Of a DNA stretch of 27,377 nucleotides, positions 27,071-27,377 are shown one piece after another. The notes beneath the pieces were generated by a model. The model searched no databases. It was not told the origin of the DNA and was given only the letters and a program-made list of their open reading frames with translations. Origin of the DNA: DASUGM01 sp036274055 (lineage in GTDB: Bacteria > Acidobacteriota > Vicinamibacteria > Vicinamibacterales > SCN-69-37). A program made the translations under genes and the position numbers. How positions within the stretch are numbered: position 1 is the stretch's first letter; the number at the start of each line of letters is the position of its first letter. The stretch covers positions 1 to 27,377 of the forward strand of contig DASUGM010000351.1 of assembly GCA_036274055.1 (NCBI GenBank), given 5' to 3'.

Positions 27071-27118
27071 ACCCCTGTCCCCAAAATCGCCGTTTCTGTG
27101 GAAAACACCCCCGTCCCC
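27071..27118. repeat. Two REP-like direct repeats in the divergent spacer
   Basis: ACCCCTGTCCCC (27071-27082) and ACCCCCGTCCCC (27107-27118) match at 11 of 12 positions, 36 bp apart, and both continue into A-rich RAAA. The second is framed by the inverted pair CGTTTC (27091-27096) and GAAACG (27119-27124). Read on the minus strand the words are GGGGACAGGGGT and GGGGACGGGGGT, a form I associate with REP-type intergenic repeats. They sit between the sigma-54 regulator and the HTH gene. The REP link is from memory and unverified. Confidence 0.45.
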
Positions 27119-27167
27119 GAAACGTGCCCTAACGCCGCGCTCTTGCACGCCGATACAAACGGGCAAG

Positions 27168-27377
27168 ATGCTGCTGGACAGAAAGACCGTTTCTATTCCG
27201 CGCGCCTGCGAGTTGGTGGGCGTGAGTCGGCGCACGATCTACAACTGGATCGCGAGCGGCAAGATTCAGTACGTTCGAACCGCGGGTGGTTCGGTGCGCA
27301 TCTTCGTGGACACGCTCTGGCGCGAGCCGGAAGGCGGCGGTCCGGAAGAACACCACGGTCCGGGATGGAGTCAGCGA
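27168..27377 (+). CDS. Excisionase/MerR-type small HTH DNA-binding protein (3' truncated)
   Basis: The frame opens at ATG 27168 and runs 70 codons to the window edge without a stop. After MLLDRKTVSIPRACELVGVS comes SRRTIYNWIASGKI, a winged-helix HTH as in excisionases and BldC-like regulators (helix-turn-helix within about residues 10-32). The wing is YVRTAGGSVRIFVDTLW, in the place of the usual xRxxGGxxRxxxxxL. A Gly/Glu/His-rich tail follows. It is divergent from the sigma-54 regulator across a 130-bp spacer. No recombinase is visible, so a regulatory role is more likely than excision. The end of the protein lies outside the window. Confidence 0.75.
   Translation, partial: MLLDRKTVSIPRACELVGVSRRTIYNWIASGKIQYVRTAGGSVRIFVDTLWREPEGGGPEEHHGPGWSQR

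Noticed and set aside
27038..27167. Sigma-54 promoter for the response-regulator operon
   Set aside because: No TGGCAC-N5-TTGC-like sequence with correct spacing was found on either strand of this spacer.

Overview
The window is high-GC, densely coded bacterial chromosome. It has no tRNA, rRNA, insertion sequence or prophage that I can see. The left end carries the familiar origin-proximal order yidC - jag - mnmE - mnmG - rsmG - parA - parB, with a perfect 16-bp parS palindrome (6688-6703) just upstream of parA. This suggests the neighbourhood of a replication origin. GTG starts, codon use and the small conserved genes at the right end fit an Acidobacteriota-type genome, perhaps class Vicinamibacteria. 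That placement is an inference from general familiarity, not from any search.

Layout. 1-6209: membrane-protein insertase (5' truncated), R3H RNA-binding protein, the two tRNA-U34 modification proteins and the 16S rRNA methyltransferase. 6210-6862: a gene-poor stretch with one small unknown gene on the minus strand and parS. 6863-8607: parA-parB. 8705-9751: selD. 9907-14822: F1 part of ATP synthase (atpH, A, G, D, C) without the F0 genes. 14827-23921: a very tight co-directional run of PP2C phosphatase, polysaccharide ABC exporter (Wzm/Wzt with carbohydrate-binding tail), heptose-1-phosphate adenylyltransferase, mfd, SurA-like chaperone and dusB. 27037-23931, minus strand: a three-gene operon of sigma-54 response regulator, a protein with a long Arg/Asp/Pro/Trp repeat tail, and a Dabb-domain protein. 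27168-end: a small excisionase/MerR-like HTH gene, cut by the window edge.

Most genes are housekeeping. Two things stand out. First, the 446-residue protein at 24302-25642 joins an unrecognised N-terminal domain of about 100 residues to a disordered tail. The tail has nine Lys-Arg-Pro-Trp modules on a partly regular 21/33-residue spacing, kept at the protein level while the codons differ. It lies 3 bp after a sigma-54 activator gene and overlaps a Dabb gene. This is the best candidate for an undescribed system here.

Second, several spacers between co-directional genes consist almost wholly of short-period tandem words: period 7 at 8607-8690, 10444-10512 and 12908-12935, and period about 10 in a mirrored array at 3630-3748. 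Each spacer uses a different word. Some arrays are mirrored into hairpins, and some run almost up to the next start codon, where no Shine-Dalgarno sequence is visible. They resemble in form the heptameric STRR repeats known from heterocystous cyanobacteria, but the words differ.
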